Below are positions 14,639 to 15,554 of a stretch of DNA of 15,554 bases, in pieces; position 1 is the first letter of the stretch; the number at the start of each line of letters is the position of its first letter. Origin of the DNA: Bacteroidales bacterium (GTDB lineage: Bacteria > Bacteroidota > Bacteroidia > Bacteroidales > PUMT01); the NCBI GenBank assembly GCA_007132365.1, contig SLOS01000335.1:1-15554 (forward strand). Direction: 5' to 3'. The notes under the pieces are model-generated. The model was not told the origin of the DNA. It did not search any database and saw only the letters and a list, made by a program, of their open reading frames with translations. Position numbers and translations under genes: made by a program.

Positions 14639-15554
14639 ATGAAGCATTTCGTACACTTTCTATCTTTCATTTTTACCATATCCCTGTTGCTTTATTGTAC
14701 CAGCAGTGCTGGTTCGGACACTGAAGAGCTGGTAGCGTATTTTTCACGCAAGGCAGTACCGGTGACCAATGCCGGAGATATTGACGAACTTATTGAACTG
14801 GCCGGGTCCCGGAGACTGGTACTGCTGGGTGAAGCATCACATGGAACCAGCGAGTTTTACAAATGGAGGGCAGATATTACCAGAAGACTGATTACTGAGA
14901 AAGGTTTTTCTTTTGTTGCAGTTGAGGGTGACTGGGCATCAATATACAGGCTTAACGAATATGTAAAGGGAGCTCCCGGAGCTCCCTCTTCTGCAAGAAA
15001 TGTCCTTCGCCGGTTTGACCGGTGGCCGGAGTGGATGTGGGGCAATACTGAAATAGAGAAACTTGCAGAGTGGATGAGGGAATATAACAGCAACCTGCCG
15101 GATAATGAGAAAGTCGGATTTTATGGCAAGGATGTTTACGGGCAGTGGCAGGCAATGGATGATCTTCTGAAATATACAGGGGAATTCCTTCCCGATCATC
15201 ACAGTGAGATAAAAAATAACCTTCAGTGTTTTGCCAATTATGACCGGGATGAATGGGTCTATGCACGCGCCGTAGTTGGCAGGGGTCACCCGTCATGCGA
15301 GGAGGAACTTCATAACGTTGTCGAAATTTTACGCAGGCATTCTGCCAAACTCAGGGATTATGATGAGAAGAAGTATTTCCGCGCCAGGCAAAATGCGATT
15401 GTAGTAAAGAATGCAGAGGACTTTTTCAGGCTTGCTGTAACTGATAACACCGGATCATGGAACAGCAGGGCAACTCATATGTGGGAAACCGTAAACAGGC
15501 TTCTGCAGCAGCACGGAACCGGTTCAAGGGGAATAGTATGGGCCCACAACACTC
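14639..15554 (+). CDS. Erythromycin esterase family protein, exported (3' end cut off)
   Basis: The frame from the ATG at 14639 runs 305 codons to the window edge. Residues 1-24 form a signal peptide with a hydrophobic core (FIFTISLLLY). Cleavage after SSA looks likelier than lipoprotein processing, because the residue before Cys20 is Tyr. The mature part matches the erythromycin esterase-like family (PF05139): LGEASHGTSEFYKWR with the conserved Glu and His near 65-68, VEGDWASIYRLNEYV, RWPEWMWGNTEI, WNSRATHMWETV and IVWAHNT just before the cut. In EreA/EreB this fold hydrolyses the macrolactone, but most chromosomal members have unknown substrates, so resistance should not be assumed. The gene diverges from the argR cluster. 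GGAGCTCCC is repeated in tandem at 14969-14986 and encodes GAPGAP, probably a surface loop. Confidence 0.9.
   Translation, partial: MKHFVHFLSFIFTISLLLYCTSSAGSDTEELVAYFSRKAVPVTNAGDIDELIELAGSRRLVLLGEASHGTSEFYKWRADITRRLITEKGFSFVAVEGDWASIYRLNEYVKGAPGAPSSARNVLRRFDRWPEWMWGNTEIEKLAEWMREYNSNLPDNEKVGFYGKDVYGQWQAMDDLLKYTGEFLPDHHSEIKNNLQCFANYDRDEWVYARAVVGRGHPSCEEELHNVVEILRRHSAKLRDYDEKKYFRARQNAIVVKNAEDFFRLAVTDNTGSWNSRATHMWETVNRLLQQHGTGSRGIVWAHNT

Noticed and set aside
14969..14986. Tandem GGAGCTCCC repeat
   Set aside because: It lies in frame within the esterase-family gene and simply encodes GAPGAP; best seen as a small coding duplication, not a control site.

Overview
The window looks like a chromosomal piece of a Bacteroidota bacterium, probably a Bacteroidales-type lineage. 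Three things point there. Start codons are preceded by A/T-rich leaders without clear Shine-Dalgarno sequences. A TAnnTTTG-type -7 box lies upstream of argR. The ArgR, ArgG, ArgH and MsrA proteins have the general look of that phylum. This placement is an inference; no rRNA or other marker gene is present.

Left edge (1-1446, minus strand): an ECF sigma factor of the TIGR02999 type is followed 9 bp downstream by a Ser/Thr protein kinase that runs off the window. Together they form a sigma-kinase pair of the kind seen in Planctomycetes, Acidobacteria and some Bacteroidota. Divergent from it (1607-2338, plus strand) is a methionine sulfoxide reductase A with an N-terminal export signal.

Centre and right (14386 down to 2365, minus strand): eight genes read in one direction with short gaps: argR, argG, argH, a degenerate glutamate 5-kinase paralogue, proB, proA, gltB and gltD. 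GltBD makes glutamate from glutamine and 2-oxoglutarate. ProB and ProA take glutamate towards proline. ArgG and ArgH complete arginine from citrulline and aspartate. ArgR is the arginine-responsive regulator. The cluster therefore joins glutamate supply to two glutamate-consuming pathways. A promoter-like sequence upstream of argR is overlapped and flanked by two ARG-box-like palindromes 21 bp apart centre to centre, which suggests that ArgR controls its own gene and perhaps the whole run.

The most unusual element is the second glutamate 5-kinase-like gene (10569-11243). It overlaps the argH stop by ATGA. It keeps the residues expected to bind glutamate but has lost the phosphate loop, the adenine-side motif, the catalytic lysine and the C-terminal end. 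It may be a pseudokinase with a sensing or partner role.

Right edge (14639-15554, plus strand): the start of an exported erythromycin-esterase-family protein, truncated by the window. The 207-bp A/T-rich gap between it and the argR cluster holds the ARG boxes, a repeated 13-bp palindrome and an inverted repeat. No gene-free stretch exceeds 300 bases, and I saw no tRNA, rRNA, CRISPR array or insertion sequence.
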